Shown here: one piece after another, positions 17,802 through 26,823 of the stretch
How positions within the stretch are numbered: the first letter of the stretch is position 1
How the letters are laid out: the number at the start of each line of letters is the position of its first letter
NCBI GenBank assembly: GCA_001460835.1
Contig: CYKH01000513.1
Span: 4,463-50,409, forward strand
Reading direction: 5' to 3'
From: Bodo saltans
Taxonomy: Eukaryota > Euglenozoa > Kinetoplastea > Eubodonida > Bodonidae
DNA: 45,947 nucleotides
Program-made: the position numbers and the translations under genes
Notes under the pieces: model-generated
Seen by the model: the letters and a program-made list of their open reading frames with translations, nothing else
Told to the model about the DNA's origin: nothing
Databases searched by the model: none

Positions 17802-20328
17802 GTGGGTCTCCATGACGATCCGTATGTTGATCTTCGGCGCGCTAGTCGGGCCTTTCTTCTTGCCGATGATCCTGTGGTACATCCTCTCGCCTAACATTAT
17901 TCGGCATGTAGCATACCGCACCAGTAAAACAACTCGTGATCGGCACTTGAAGTCACTCATCAAGAAAGTACGACACGTTGTCACGTCCAAGAAGCAACAA
18001 CAGCACGACCCTCGCACCACCACTGGTCCAAGCACACCGATGGCAGGAGGGGGAGCGACCGGAAGAGGCGATGGAGGAGGTTCGGTTGGTAATACGTCAC
18101 CATTGTTTCAAGGTGGCACCAGTGATTGGACAGCGACCACAGCAGAGAAGCTTCAGTTATTAGAACGCGGGCAGCACGACTCTGAAAAGACGTGGTCACG
18201 CATTGCCTCCTCCTTTTTCCGTACGCCGCAACGGTTGAAGGCTGGTATCAAGAAATCTAGTGTCGACACAATAGCATCGCTCCCTTCGTATGACTACGTG
18301 ACGGATGCTCTGCGGTCGGAAGGAACACAATCCGCAGACGCCCCAGCAACAGTGGTGCCCCCCTCGGTGGATGTTCCACTTGAATCTTGCCGCAATTCTT
18401 CTTCCTCTCCCGTGCCCTCCTATTCCTCCACCAACGAGTCGACGGACGATGACGACGATAGTGATGGTGTTGATGACCATGAAGATGTGAAGAACCTTCA
18501 CAATCGTGCAGTGTTAGATATTTACCTCCCCTGCCCTTTGGATGAGCTCCTTCGTGTGCAACATCGTTTGTTCGAAGGGCGCAACGTTCAAGACGTGACC
18601 CCTACCTCCTCTCCCAGGAAACGGAGCGGGACTTCTGAATTTGCCCAGTCCTCGAAGTCGCAGCACTCCGCAGCTTCAACGTCGTCACGGCCAACAATGG
18701 AGGTCAAGAAATACCCCATCGTCATCTGCGTGAGCGGAGGCGCGTGGATTATTGGGTGCCACTTGTGGGGCGCCCTCCTTGCACGAATTCTAGCTGGTCG
18801 CGGGTGCATTGTGTTCTGCCCGGACTACCGCAACTTTCCTCAAAGCAACATGGCTGAAATGACACGCGACGTCAGCGATGCCATTGCGTGGGTGCTACGG
18901 AATGCTGAGAGGTACAATGGAGACTTAGACAACGTGACGCTCATTGGTCAGTCTGCAGGCGCCCACCTCTCCTGGATGAGTATCATTAGCCAAGCACGTC
19001 TGGCCGCTGAGGCGAAGGCAAAGGCAGCCATGTCCAGCTCTGGAAGTGATCTTGCGCCCAGCAGATCAATTCGTGTCCCTGATATGGACTTCGGCTCCAC
19101 TGTGTGCAACTTTTCATCTCCCCATCTTCTCGGATCTACTGTGGAGGGCAGTGGGTTTGCGTACCGAATGGAGGAGTCTGTGATCACTGGGCCTACTTCA
19201 GTAGCGCCAAGATTGGAAGTTGCGCCGTGCGAAGCACTCATGCAACTCTTACCGGTTTGCCCAAATGATGCGCAAGTAGCATCAGGGAACAACAGTTCGG
19301 TGTACATTATTCCTCGATACAACCCACGCCGCTCCATCCATCGGTTCATTCCATTAAGTGGTATCTACGACCTGCCCCACCTGATCAAGCACTTCCATCG
19401 AAGGGGACTCTATCGTAAGGTGCTGTATCGGATTGCAGGAGGAAAGGAAAGACTGCGGAATGAGTTCTGCGTGAATCGTTACTTTGAACCCACCGTCGCT
19501 CCCACAACTTCAACTGCTGGACCCCTGACAGTGCACACCAACACTGGCATAGAGAGCCCCCTCCTTGCAAGCGTGCTCAACCGAGAGCCCACATCACACG
19601 GAATTGCCAATCGACCGATGCTACCAGACGAACTTCGCAAAGCACTCCTGCGTGAGGGCTGTGAAGAAAATGCGTGGGCGGTAGATCAATTGTTGATGAA
19701 CGAATCGTTTATTGACTCTACCATCCGTCGCCGTCCACCAACCGCACCACCTACCGCCCAATCTCCCGGAGCAAAGGCTAGCCTGCTCAATCCTCCTATC
19801 ATCAGCACTGCGCCTATGTTCTTAGATGAACTCCCTCAACGTATTGTGTTCCTTCACGGGGACAACGATATGAGCGCCCCCATCTCCGAGCCCCTCCGTT
19901 TGTATCACAAGATGCAGGAGGCGCTGCAAAGTCGCACCAAAGCTGCGCAGGAGAAGTTCCCAGTGGACCTCTCGATGGTGTGCATTGAGGGAGGCACTCA
20001 CACCAACGTAATTGTCGAGGAGCTCCTCAGCGGTGGTGGCAAGCGCAGTGTTGTCGCTAATTTTGTTGCGGAGGAACTTGGTCTCCCCCCTGCACCCTTA
20101 GGACATGGAAAGGGAAGCAAGAAGAAGCGAACACCTCCGCTCAGTTCATCATCATCGTCCACAGGTACGGGCAGCAGTACGACCACTACTCTACTAAAGA
20201 CGCAGCCCACCGTTGACGTCAAGGTGCAAAATCCCAACGACACACCTTACCGTGTGATCCCTATGGAAGTTGCTCCACGGAACTACAACGTGTTCTTACG
20301 GATGGGCTCCTACGTGTGTCCATTCTAA
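17710..20328 (+). CDS. Isoprenylcysteine methylesterase-like alpha/beta hydrolase
   Basis: A serine hydrolase resembling isoprenylcysteine alpha-carbonyl methylesterase, which removes the methyl ester from prenylated protein C-termini at the endoplasmic reticulum. Seen: oxyanion-type SGGAWIIGCHLWG near residue 340, then CPDYRNFPQ, the nucleophile elbow GQSAGAH at residues 413-419, acid within HGDND (Asp near 720) and catalytic His in EGGTHTN (near 764). One or two N-terminal membrane segments (around residues 20-60, FLPMILWYILSP) would anchor it. The protein is 872 residues, about twice the usual length: disordered insertions fill residues 95-330, the segment after the nucleophile (about 430-690), and a Ser-rich tail. 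Start: ATG at 17710; the frame is open further upstream but holds no ATG. Relation to a general esterase/lipase cannot be excluded. Confidence 0.8.
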   Translation: MPPTVHYVFQQARWMSGATRELILAMGIGFKWVSMTIRMLIFGALVGPFFLPMILWYILSPNIIRHVAYRTSKTTRDRHLKSLIKKVRHVVTSKKQQQHDPRTTTGPSTPMAGGGATGRGDGGGSVGNTSPLFQGGTSDWTATTAEKLQLLERGQHDSEKTWSRIASSFFRTPQRLKAGIKKSSVDTIASLPSYDYVTDALRSEGTQSADAPATVVPPSVDVPLESCRNSSSSPVPSYSSTNESTDDDDDSDGVDDHEDVKNLHNRAVLDIYLPCPLDELLRVQHRLFEGRNVQDVTPTSSPRKRSGTSEFAQSSKSQHSAASTSSRPTMEVKKYPIVICVSGGAWIIGCHLWGALLARILAGRGCIVFCPDYRNFPQSNMAEMTRDVSDAIAWVLRNAERYNGDLDNVTLIGQSAGAHLSWMSIISQARLAAEAKAKAAMSSSGSDLAPSRSIRVPDMDFGSTVCNFSSPHLLGSTVEGSGFAYRMEESVITGPTSVAPRLEVAPCEALMQLLPVCPNDAQVASGNNSSVYIIPRYNPRRSIHRFIPLSGIYDLPHLIKHFHRRGLYRKVLYRIAGGKERLRNEFCVNRYFEPTVAPTTSTAGPLTVHTNTGIESPLLASVLNREPTSHGIANRPMLPDELRKALLREGCEENAWAVDQLLMNESFIDSTIRRRPPTAPPTAQSPGAKASLLNPPIISTAPMFLDELPQRIVFLHGDNDMSAPISEPLRLYHKMQEALQSRTKAAQEKFPVDLSMVCIEGGTHTNVIVEELLSGGGKRSVVANFVAEELGLPPAPLGHGKGSKKKRTPPLSSSSSSTGTGSSTTTTLLKTQPTVDVKVQNPNDTPYRVIPMEVAPRNYNVFLRMGSYVCPF

Positions 20329-20461
20329 AAGGTGATTTCAATTCCCCCTAAAAAGTCTCATTGTTGCGAAATTCATGAGAATCGGACGTCCGCAGATTTG
20401 ACATGTGATTTTTCTTGCATAATGAATTCCATACTCAACACAAATGAAAGTAATCTTTGCT

Positions 20462-20481
20462 TATTTTATCTCGTTTATCAG
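20462..20481 (+). promoter_or_regulatory. Spliced-leader acceptor (predicted)
   Basis: Pyrimidine-rich tract ending in AG at 20480-20481, 29 bases before the ATG at 20511. Confidence 0.5.
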
Positions 20482-20510
20482 AAACTTGAACTGAGTCGAT
20501 CCAGTCAGTG

Positions 20511-21749
20511 ATGGATGTTGATCATCTTATTGAACGCCATCGGTTGCGGCTCGTGGAGCACAAGCGATTCCTTGATGAAGACAGTCACCAGGACGCTGCA
20601 GTCCCGTCGCATCGAGGCACATCGCAAGACAATCGAGGAACGACCCACTCTGTTCGGACAAGTGTGTCGGACCGCAGTGGTTCGTCACGGCATGTGAAAG
20701 AAACCTCACGTGAAGCACATATTACATCTGCACTTGCACGTGCCATGGATGCATCTGCACGAACAGACTTGAGCGATCAGCAGCTCCGTGCGATCGATGC
20801 AAGAACAGGCATCCTGCACGACCCCATTGCACTCGACGATGCTGCAGGAGTCGCGAGTAGCACTGCCATGTTCTTTGGTTACGCAGGGCCACAAGAGCAG
20901 GAGCTGTTCGAAGATAAACTCCTAGCGCAGCACTTAGGCGCCGCGGGCAAGTACTACGTCAAAGGCCCGCCCGACTCCATGTACCAGAGAAGTGTGTGGT
21001 GGCTAAGCAACCGAGATAAACAAATCAAGGAGCATGAGGCCAACAAGAATGCAGCGGCGCTTGCTGCGTGTACATTCCGGCCGAACACCACCGACTTGCC
21101 CACTCCAGGGAAATCAGTCGGACGGAGCCGCACGCCGAACGGCAAGCGGCAAATCAGCACTCGCGCCGTGTCGCCCAATGACAATGCCGCTGCACTCTCA
21201 CACCACCTCATCCGGCAGCAACACGCAAGGCAGCTGCGAGAGGAAGCGCAGCAACGAGTTGCGGGTCCTGATATCTCCAAGTGGGCACCTAAGCAAACCG
21301 TACCGAAGGAGTTTGAGCTGGGAAAGCGAAACAAACCGATCCCCAGCTTACGGCAACCCGTTGGTCTAGCGGAGCGCCATCGCCATGAAGAACAACAGCA
21401 ACAACGTTTCCATAGTGAATCCGCTGCTTATGAATCCACTGCTGTGGATGGTGAGTTTGAACCGGAGCCTCGTCCTTCACCAATCGCTCGTGCTCCGTCA
21501 AGAGAGGTAGGCTCCCAACCACGCCACAGCCATAGCAACGATCGATCTCAGCAGCAGCAGCAGCAGCAGGCTGACGTGTCTCCACTTTTGGAGGAGCTAC
21601 TTCGCCGTGTGGAAGGCCTTGAGGCTGACAATCAGTCGTTGCGCCGGCAGCTGCAAGAACAAAATGTGACGCTGCAGTCTCGCAATCGAGAATTAGAGAT
21701 TGCCAAGAACACTGTAAGGCGACTGACGGTGCAGGGCGCGAGCAGCTGA
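20511..21749 (+). CDS. Coiled-coil protein of unknown function, 412 residues
   Basis: No family recognised. Residues 100-190 form the most ordered-looking part (FFGYAGPQEQELFEDK, YYVKGPPDSMYQRSVWWLSNRDK), with the aromatic run WW suggesting a small conserved domain, followed by TFRPNTTDLP, a style seen in many flagellar/cytoskeletal proteins of kinetoplastids. Residues 195-345 are basic and Ser/Pro/Arg-rich. A seven-Gln run (about residues 348-354) precedes a C-terminal coiled coil (LLEELLRRVEGLEADNQSL and on). Start taken at ATG 20511; the preceding GTG is not needed. Probably a soluble structural protein; this is inference. Confidence 0.7.
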   Translation: MDVDHLIERHRLRLVEHKRFLDEDSHQDAAVPSHRGTSQDNRGTTHSVRTSVSDRSGSSRHVKETSREAHITSALARAMDASARTDLSDQQLRAIDARTGILHDPIALDDAAGVASSTAMFFGYAGPQEQELFEDKLLAQHLGAAGKYYVKGPPDSMYQRSVWWLSNRDKQIKEHEANKNAAALAACTFRPNTTDLPTPGKSVGRSRTPNGKRQISTRAVSPNDNAAALSHHLIRQQHARQLREEAQQRVAGPDISKWAPKQTVPKEFELGKRNKPIPSLRQPVGLAERHRHEEQQQQRFHSESAAYESTAVDGEFEPEPRPSPIARAPSREVGSQPRHSHSNDRSQQQQQQQADVSPLLEELLRRVEGLEADNQSLRRQLQEQNVTLQSRNRELEIAKNTVRRLTVQGASS

Positions 21750-21850
21750 TTGCCGTGTGATGCCTGCAGGGGAAAAACAGTGTCGCTTATCGATCATTTC
21801 GTCTTTGTACTCCATGAAACGCTCTCCGCTAATGGCCCAGTAGTGTTGTG

Positions 21851-21888
21851 ATTGTTTCTTTCTGATCTAATTTATAACGGTATTTTAG
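21851..21888 (+). promoter_or_regulatory. Spliced-leader acceptor (predicted), with out-of-frame ATG downstream
   Basis: T-rich tract ending in AG at 21887-21888. An ATG at 21905 lies out of frame before the start at 21960, so splicing at a later AG (21955-21956) is also possible. Confidence 0.4.
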
Positions 21889-21959
21889 TTCGTTGGTCGC
21901 ACGCATGAAAAAAAGGTGTATAAAAGGTGCATTTCGTGTAGCTTCATGCCTCCAGCACT

Positions 21960-23855
21960 ATGAATCGTGCAGCTCATCGCCACTTATCCTCTGCGCTATG
22001 TATCGTTGCAGTAGTAAGTTGGGTATTGACAATCTCTGCTGATGTGGCGTTGATCGCTAACGGGGCTGTGCTCAACACCATCCGTGACCTCACCATCAAT
22101 CCGTACGGTCAATCAACAGGATTTGTAGATTCCTTCAAACAACGATGTGCCTCCGATGGGCGCCTCCCGAAGAACCTATTTGTGAATGCGACGTCCGACC
22201 CGCGTCGACTTGTGTGCAGCTCCCTTCCCACAACGGATCCGTGCTCGTTGCAAACTCTGCGGAAGGAGTTGCTCGAAGATGACTCAGAAGTCACCTCTGA
22301 TGAATTAACAAGTGTAGACACCTTCATGCTGATGAATATCTCATTAGCCCATCCTAGCTACAATTGGACGGTAAACTCCACCATCGGCAGCTTCCCCGTC
22401 CTCACCAACCGTACAACGCCCTCAGAGACAGTGTCGACGTGGCTTGCTCAGACGAGGTACTCTAAAATGAACATCTCGTCTAACTGCCTCTGCATTGATC
22501 AAGTGTTTCTTGTGACAAGCATTGGTCGCATTGTGCAGGATGATGTGTTGATCAATTTATTACTACAAGGCCCCAACTCCACCGACGCAGTCCGTGCAGC
22601 CTCAGAAGTGGTGTTGCACTGTGTGTTTGGAACTGCTATCGGCATCGCTGCCCCAGGAGGTGTTGGAATGGTGGCTCGTGATATGCTTATGTACGATGCA
22701 GCCAACGGTTCACTGATTGAGTTCCAAACAACCGACGATCTCTCCACCGCACTTCGTGCCCTGTGGAGCCAAGCCGCGTGGAGTGACGTGATGAACCCAA
22801 CCTTCATTGACAACCGCAGCGCGACTCCTGCGCTGGGGCATTGGCCGCTGCTTGCCACCTCTCCTGTAGGCAACACACTCATGCAGATGCCGGCAACCAC
22901 ATTAGTGACGATGTGGTTCGGTACGCTCAACTTCTGCAACATTGATATCAGCACTATTCGATACATCATCAACGGAGTGGAGCGTTCCTCCGGTGTCGTC
23001 GTTGAAGTAGACTGGTCGTTGTTAGACGTGTACGCTGTGTTGCCCCTTGAAATGGCAAAAGCGATGACAATCCTCGCAACGGTTGTAGATGCATCCACTT
23101 GTAATTTGTTTTGTGGCAGCGGTTACAATGCAACCAGATTCACGAATATCAATTCCACTTTTGGTCCTGGCATCGCAACAGCTCCATGCCGTTACACTTG
23201 CCTGCTTGTAAGCACGTACCAGCCTTTGCACAACATGACCGATGCGCAGCGGAGAGATCAAGAGTCCTCGCTGCAGTGGCTCCTACCGCCTTTGTTTGCA
23301 CAAACCTTCGACACCACGTCGACGACTCGAGCGCTTCAATTGAATTTATCCTTTTACCTTGCCAAGGGTGTTCTGGACGGTCAAAACTACATCTCTTTCA
23401 CTACCTGGAACTCCTTTGATGACGATGTTACACCAACGTTCCTCCTGGGTGGTTTGTTCAGCGTGGAACGTGGCCTCAACAAGGCCAAGTACATTGTGAT
23501 CGATCGTGAGAACATGCAGGTGGGTGTCTCACCTACTGTCTCGTCGGTCACACTCAGTAGTAGTACAACACCGAAGCTGGATGACGTGTGCACGCCAATC
23601 CCGGAATGCGGTGACGATGAAGTGCTTATTGTAGAAATTAACCGCTGTGTCAACACGTTATGCGCCGCATACTTTTACATGGAGGTGAGCAAGACAACGG
23701 GACAGTGCTGGTTGAATACGACGTACGTAGGGATGGCCGGCTTTTTGCTTGGAGTTATTGCGGTGGGAGAGTTCCTGCTTACGTTTATTGACTTCCAAAC
23801 CGCCTCTGTCCTGCGAAAAATGCAAGCCAAGAGTGATTCTACGACAACTTCCTAG
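21960..23855 (+). CDS. Type I membrane glycoprotein, 631 residues, unknown
   Basis: Signal peptide at residues 1-30 (hydrophobic ALCIVAVVSWVLTISA), a 550-residue ectodomain and one membrane segment around residues 588-612 (GMAGFLLGVIAVGEFLL), followed by a short tail of about 20 residues. The ectodomain holds more than ten N-x-S/T sequons and scattered Cys pairs, with a juxtamembrane Cys cluster (CTPIPECGDDE, NRCVNTLC, GQCWLN). This is the layout of a plasma-membrane or flagellar surface glycoprotein. I do not recognise the family; it lacks the kinase or cyclase domain that would mark a receptor cyclase. It is followed 156 bases later by a transporter gene. Confidence 0.7.
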   Translation: MNRAAHRHLSSALCIVAVVSWVLTISADVALIANGAVLNTIRDLTINPYGQSTGFVDSFKQRCASDGRLPKNLFVNATSDPRRLVCSSLPTTDPCSLQTLRKELLEDDSEVTSDELTSVDTFMLMNISLAHPSYNWTVNSTIGSFPVLTNRTTPSETVSTWLAQTRYSKMNISSNCLCIDQVFLVTSIGRIVQDDVLINLLLQGPNSTDAVRAASEVVLHCVFGTAIGIAAPGGVGMVARDMLMYDAANGSLIEFQTTDDLSTALRALWSQAAWSDVMNPTFIDNRSATPALGHWPLLATSPVGNTLMQMPATTLVTMWFGTLNFCNIDISTIRYIINGVERSSGVVVEVDWSLLDVYAVLPLEMAKAMTILATVVDASTCNLFCGSGYNATRFTNINSTFGPGIATAPCRYTCLLVSTYQPLHNMTDAQRRDQESSLQWLLPPLFAQTFDTTSTTRALQLNLSFYLAKGVLDGQNYISFTTWNSFDDDVTPTFLLGGLFSVERGLNKAKYIVIDRENMQVGVSPTVSSVTLSSSTTPKLDDVCTPIPECGDDEVLIVEINRCVNTLCAAYFYMEVSKTTGQCWLNTTYVGMAGFLLGVIAVGEFLLTFIDFQTASVLRKMQAKSDSTTTS

Positions 23856-23947
23856 TTTGCGTTGCGTGCATTCATTTTTTCTTTCCTTGACTCCCCACCC
23901 CACTGTTGTTACATGATGCTGTGATGTCTACACACTTCGGCATTAAC

Positions 23948-23974
23948 TTGTCCTTCGCCTCGTCAACGACACAG
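23948..23974 (+). promoter_or_regulatory. Spliced-leader acceptor of CTL gene (predicted)
   Basis: Pyrimidine-rich tract ending in AG at 23973-23974; a 37-base A-rich leader without ATG separates it from the start at 24012. Confidence 0.6.
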
Positions 23975-24011
23975 AAAAGAAACAACCAAAGTTTCGATCA
24001 CAAAAGAAAAG

Positions 24012-25634
24012 ATGGCCGGCTACGAAGACCCACAGAAGCCGAATCAGACTCAGCTTGGATACCAAGGCCAAGGGTATCAACAAGACGGCTACCAACAGCC
24101 ACAGCAAGTGTACCAACAGCAGGGCTACCAGCAGCAAGGCTATGACCAGGGCCAAGGATACCAGCAACAGGGGGGCTACCAACAAGGCGGCTACCAGCAG
24201 GTTGCTCAAAATAGCCCAGGTGGTGGCTACGGCAGTGCTCAAGGCGAGTACCAGCAATACGCCAACCAACAGGCTCCTATCCTCGTCGGTGTTCCGATGT
24301 ACCCCGACTGCCCGAATGACACGCTTAAGACGAAGTTCATTTCCCAGGGCTACAAGGATATCTGGGCAGCGGTCATCTTCATTGCCGTCGTGCTTGTTAC
24401 AATTGTCTGGGGCTTCGTGAACGTTGGAAAGTTCAAAAGTGACTTTGAGAGCCACGAGTACAGCATCGACGGAAACTTGACCTACAAGCTTGGCAAGTAC
24501 CTCCCTGGTGCTGCCTTCACCTCTCTCGCCCTTGTGTGCGTGATGCTTGCCCTCATGCGCCTGTTCCCCCGTGTGTTCATTGTGCTGGCAAACTTGATTG
24601 TCGTTATCGTGAACGTCGCCGCTGCTATTTACGGCTTCGCGAAGGTCGACGCTGGTGTCGGCATTATGTTCGTCATCCTGGGCCTCCTCCATGCACTCTG
24701 GTTGTACCTCGTGCGCCGACGCATTCCTCTCGCTGGTGCCCTCCTCGCCAACAGTGTCGGTGTTGTCACCAAGCACTACGGCACCATCATCACCAGCTTT
24801 CTGTCCCTCGTGGTTCTTGCTGTGTACGGGTGCTTCTTCTGCATGATGGTGGTTCCCACCTTCCAGGACATTGACAACAAGAACTACGGCAACAGCAGCC
24901 AAGGCACTAACATCACATTCGGCCAATTCCTCCTCATGTGCCTCTTTTTGTTGATGTTCTTCTGGTCTACCCAGGTTATCATGAACGTTGTGCACGTCAC
25001 GACCAGCGGCACCGTCGCCACGTGGTACTTCGCAGGCCCCAATGCTACCCCACCCAACCCCTCGATCGCAAGCCTCAAGCGTGCGCTCACCACCAGCTTT
25101 GGCTCCATCTGCTTCGGCTCGCTCCTCGTCGCCATCTTGAAGCTTCTCCACGCACTTGCTCACTCTGCTGCTCGCCACCGCCGAAGCTTCCTGTCATGCA
25201 TTGCGTTGTGCTTCGTATCGTGCCTTGAGCGCCTCATGGAGTACTTCAACGTCTACGCATTCACTCATGTTGCCATCTATGGCAGTAGCTTCGTCGAGGC
25301 GGCCAAGCAAACGTGGGAGATGATCAAGAACTGCGGCATCACCGCCATCATCAATGACAACCTCGTCTTCCCTGTGTTGAACCTCGTGATGTTCATCGAT
25401 AGCCTTGCGATTGGTGTTGGCTTCGGGTACGCAGCTGACTCTTGGATGATCGGCATCATCAGCTTCTGCATCTCCGCGGTGATTCACCTGCTCGTGCTGC
25501 GCACTGTGTTCAGCGGTGTCGTCACCCTCTTTGTGTGCTACGCCGAGAATCCCCAAATTATCGCATCCTCGAACCCGCAGTTTAACCAGGAGATGCTGGA
25601 GGGTGTTGAGGCGTTGAAGCAGTCTGCCTGCTAG
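24012..25634 (+). CDS. Choline transporter-like (CTL/SLC44, Pns1-type) membrane protein
   Basis: A multi-pass membrane protein of 540 residues. Residues 1-95 are a cytosolic Gln/Gly/Tyr-rich region with many GYQQ-type repeats. About ten hydrophobic segments follow. The C-terminal half carries the CTL hallmark: PSIASLKRALTTSFGSICFGSLL, then a charged loop (RHRR), a CxE-containing helix (CLERLMEYFNVYAFTHVAIYG), SFVEAAKQTWEM, and near the end FVCYAENPQ. In animals family members carry choline and related amines; the yeast member Pns1 has no firmly established transport role, so substrate here is open. The glycosylated loop between TM1 and TM2 is short, as in fungal and protist members. Codon choice is strongly biased to C-ending codons, suggesting high expression. 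Confidence 0.88.
   Translation: MAGYEDPQKPNQTQLGYQGQGYQQDGYQQPQQVYQQQGYQQQGYDQGQGYQQQGGYQQGGYQQVAQNSPGGGYGSAQGEYQQYANQQAPILVGVPMYPDCPNDTLKTKFISQGYKDIWAAVIFIAVVLVTIVWGFVNVGKFKSDFESHEYSIDGNLTYKLGKYLPGAAFTSLALVCVMLALMRLFPRVFIVLANLIVVIVNVAAAIYGFAKVDAGVGIMFVILGLLHALWLYLVRRRIPLAGALLANSVGVVTKHYGTIITSFLSLVVLAVYGCFFCMMVVPTFQDIDNKNYGNSSQGTNITFGQFLLMCLFLLMFFWSTQVIMNVVHVTTSGTVATWYFAGPNATPPNPSIASLKRALTTSFGSICFGSLLVAILKLLHALAHSAARHRRSFLSCIALCFVSCLERLMEYFNVYAFTHVAIYGSSFVEAAKQTWEMIKNCGITAIINDNLVFPVLNLVMFIDSLAIGVGFGYAADSWMIGIISFCISAVIHLLVLRTVFSGVVTLFVCYAENPQIIASSNPQFNQEMLEGVEALKQSAC
24055..24285 (+). repeat. GYQQ-type low-complexity repeats in the CTL N-terminus
   Basis: About a dozen degenerate units of four to nine residues built on G-Y-Q-Q. 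Units use mixed synonymous codons, so the repeat is maintained at protein level. Confidence 0.8.
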
Positions 25635-26042
25635 ACAACGGTGAGAAAAGCGAATGGGAAATATGTCGGAGTTTGAATAAACGTTTGAGTTTGCCTTCAC
25701 GCACAACAGAAAAGGCACAGAGCGGTTGCTTTGACCTTTTTGTTGCTTTTGAAGAGCTTTTGCTCTCATTTTCAATGATGCGCGTGATTGAGTGTGGTAT
25801 GTGTGTGCTTTCTTGTTAGTGTGTGAATGCTTGCAGTAAAATTGAACTGTGGATTTCTTCGTTTATTTGTTCCGTGAGCGTCGGCCTCCCTCTACTTCAT
25901 CGCTAAAAACATTCACAAGTGCTCTGCAAGCGAACCATTTGTTTGAGCGCGCTCATGCGTGTCGATATTGCGATAGCTTAGCTGCGTTGGAATACATTTC
26001 AGTGTTTAGTAAGAACGCACACCTCAATAGAGACAGGTATTA
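25635..26042 (+). other. Intergenic region without a recognisable gene
   Basis: About 400 bases, A+T-rich, with T-rich tracts near 25735-25770 and 25808-25820. I find no RNA gene or repeat. Acceptors are ambiguous (AG near 26001 or 26008). Confidence 0.5.
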
Positions 26043-26523
26043 ATGGAGAGGAGAGGATGTAGTGAGTGTCGAACGCAGCTGCTCATTGCAGCGCTTTGCG
26101 TTTTATTCGGAATCCAACTCATTTCCTCAAACCTCGCCCCTGCAATCGCTTCCCAAGCTGTCCCACTGCTTCCGCAGCAGCGAGAGCGAGCAGCAGCGGG
26201 CCGCGTTGCTCTCTGTTTCTTTGGCCTCGTCAAAGACATTGATGAAGATCTTATTCGATCCCTTTCTGAGGGCATCGTGAAACCTCTCACAGCGGCAGGA
26301 TTCTCTTTAGATAGCTTCCTTCACACGTACCACGCAACAACGTTCTTTAACGCCTTCAACAAAGAGACGGATGGTGCCACCTTCAATCAATCGAAGTCGT
26401 TGGCAACCCTTAAAGGACTTCTCCCAAATCTTAAAGTAGCGACAGACTTCATCAGTACCCCAGATAGGTTGATGCCGTTGGAAAGGTATTTGAGAGCAGG
26501 GGACCCTTGGCCTTTTCACCCAT
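26043..26523 (+). CDS. Type II membrane protein with glycosyltransferase-like luminal start, 3' partial
   Basis: Residues 1-13 are cytosolic; an uncleaved anchor (LLIAALCVLFGIQLISSNL) spans about 12-32. After a linker the sequence RVALCFFGLVKDIDEDLIRS leads into SFLHTYHATTF. The pattern of a beta strand, a helix and HTY resembles a family of putative Golgi glycosyltransferases found in protists, but the match is from memory and weak, and no catalytic DxD is in the visible 160 residues. The gene is cut by the run of N at 26524; whether it ends in the gap is unknown. Confidence 0.55.
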
Positions 26524-26823
26524 NNNNNNNNNNNNNNNNNNNNNNNNNNNNNNNNNNNNNNNNNNNNNNNNNNNNNNNNNNNNNNNNNNNNNNNNNNNNN
26601 NNNNNNNNNNNNNNNNNNNNNNNNNNNNNNNNNNNNNNNNNNNNNNNNNNNNNNNNNNNNNNNNNNNNNNNNNNNNNNNNNNNNNNNNNNNNNNNNNNNN
26701 NNNNNNNNNNNNNNNNNNNNNNNNNNNNNNNNNNNNNNNNNNNNNNNNNNNNNNNNNNNNNNNNNNNNNNNNNNNNNNNNNNNNNNNNNNNNNNNNNNNN
26801 NNNNNNNNNNNNNNNNNNNNNNN
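26524..26823. other. Assembly gap, 300 N
   Basis: Exactly 300 undetermined bases. The gap hides the 3' end of the type II membrane gene and the 5' end of the kelch gene; the round size suggests that its true length is unknown. Confidence 0.98.

Noticed and set aside
23943-25178. Long open frame on the minus strand, 411 codons
   Set aside because: It lies wholly antisense to the CTL gene and arises from its biased C-ending codons; composition is Glu/Asp/His-rich nonsense and no membrane or domain pattern is seen.
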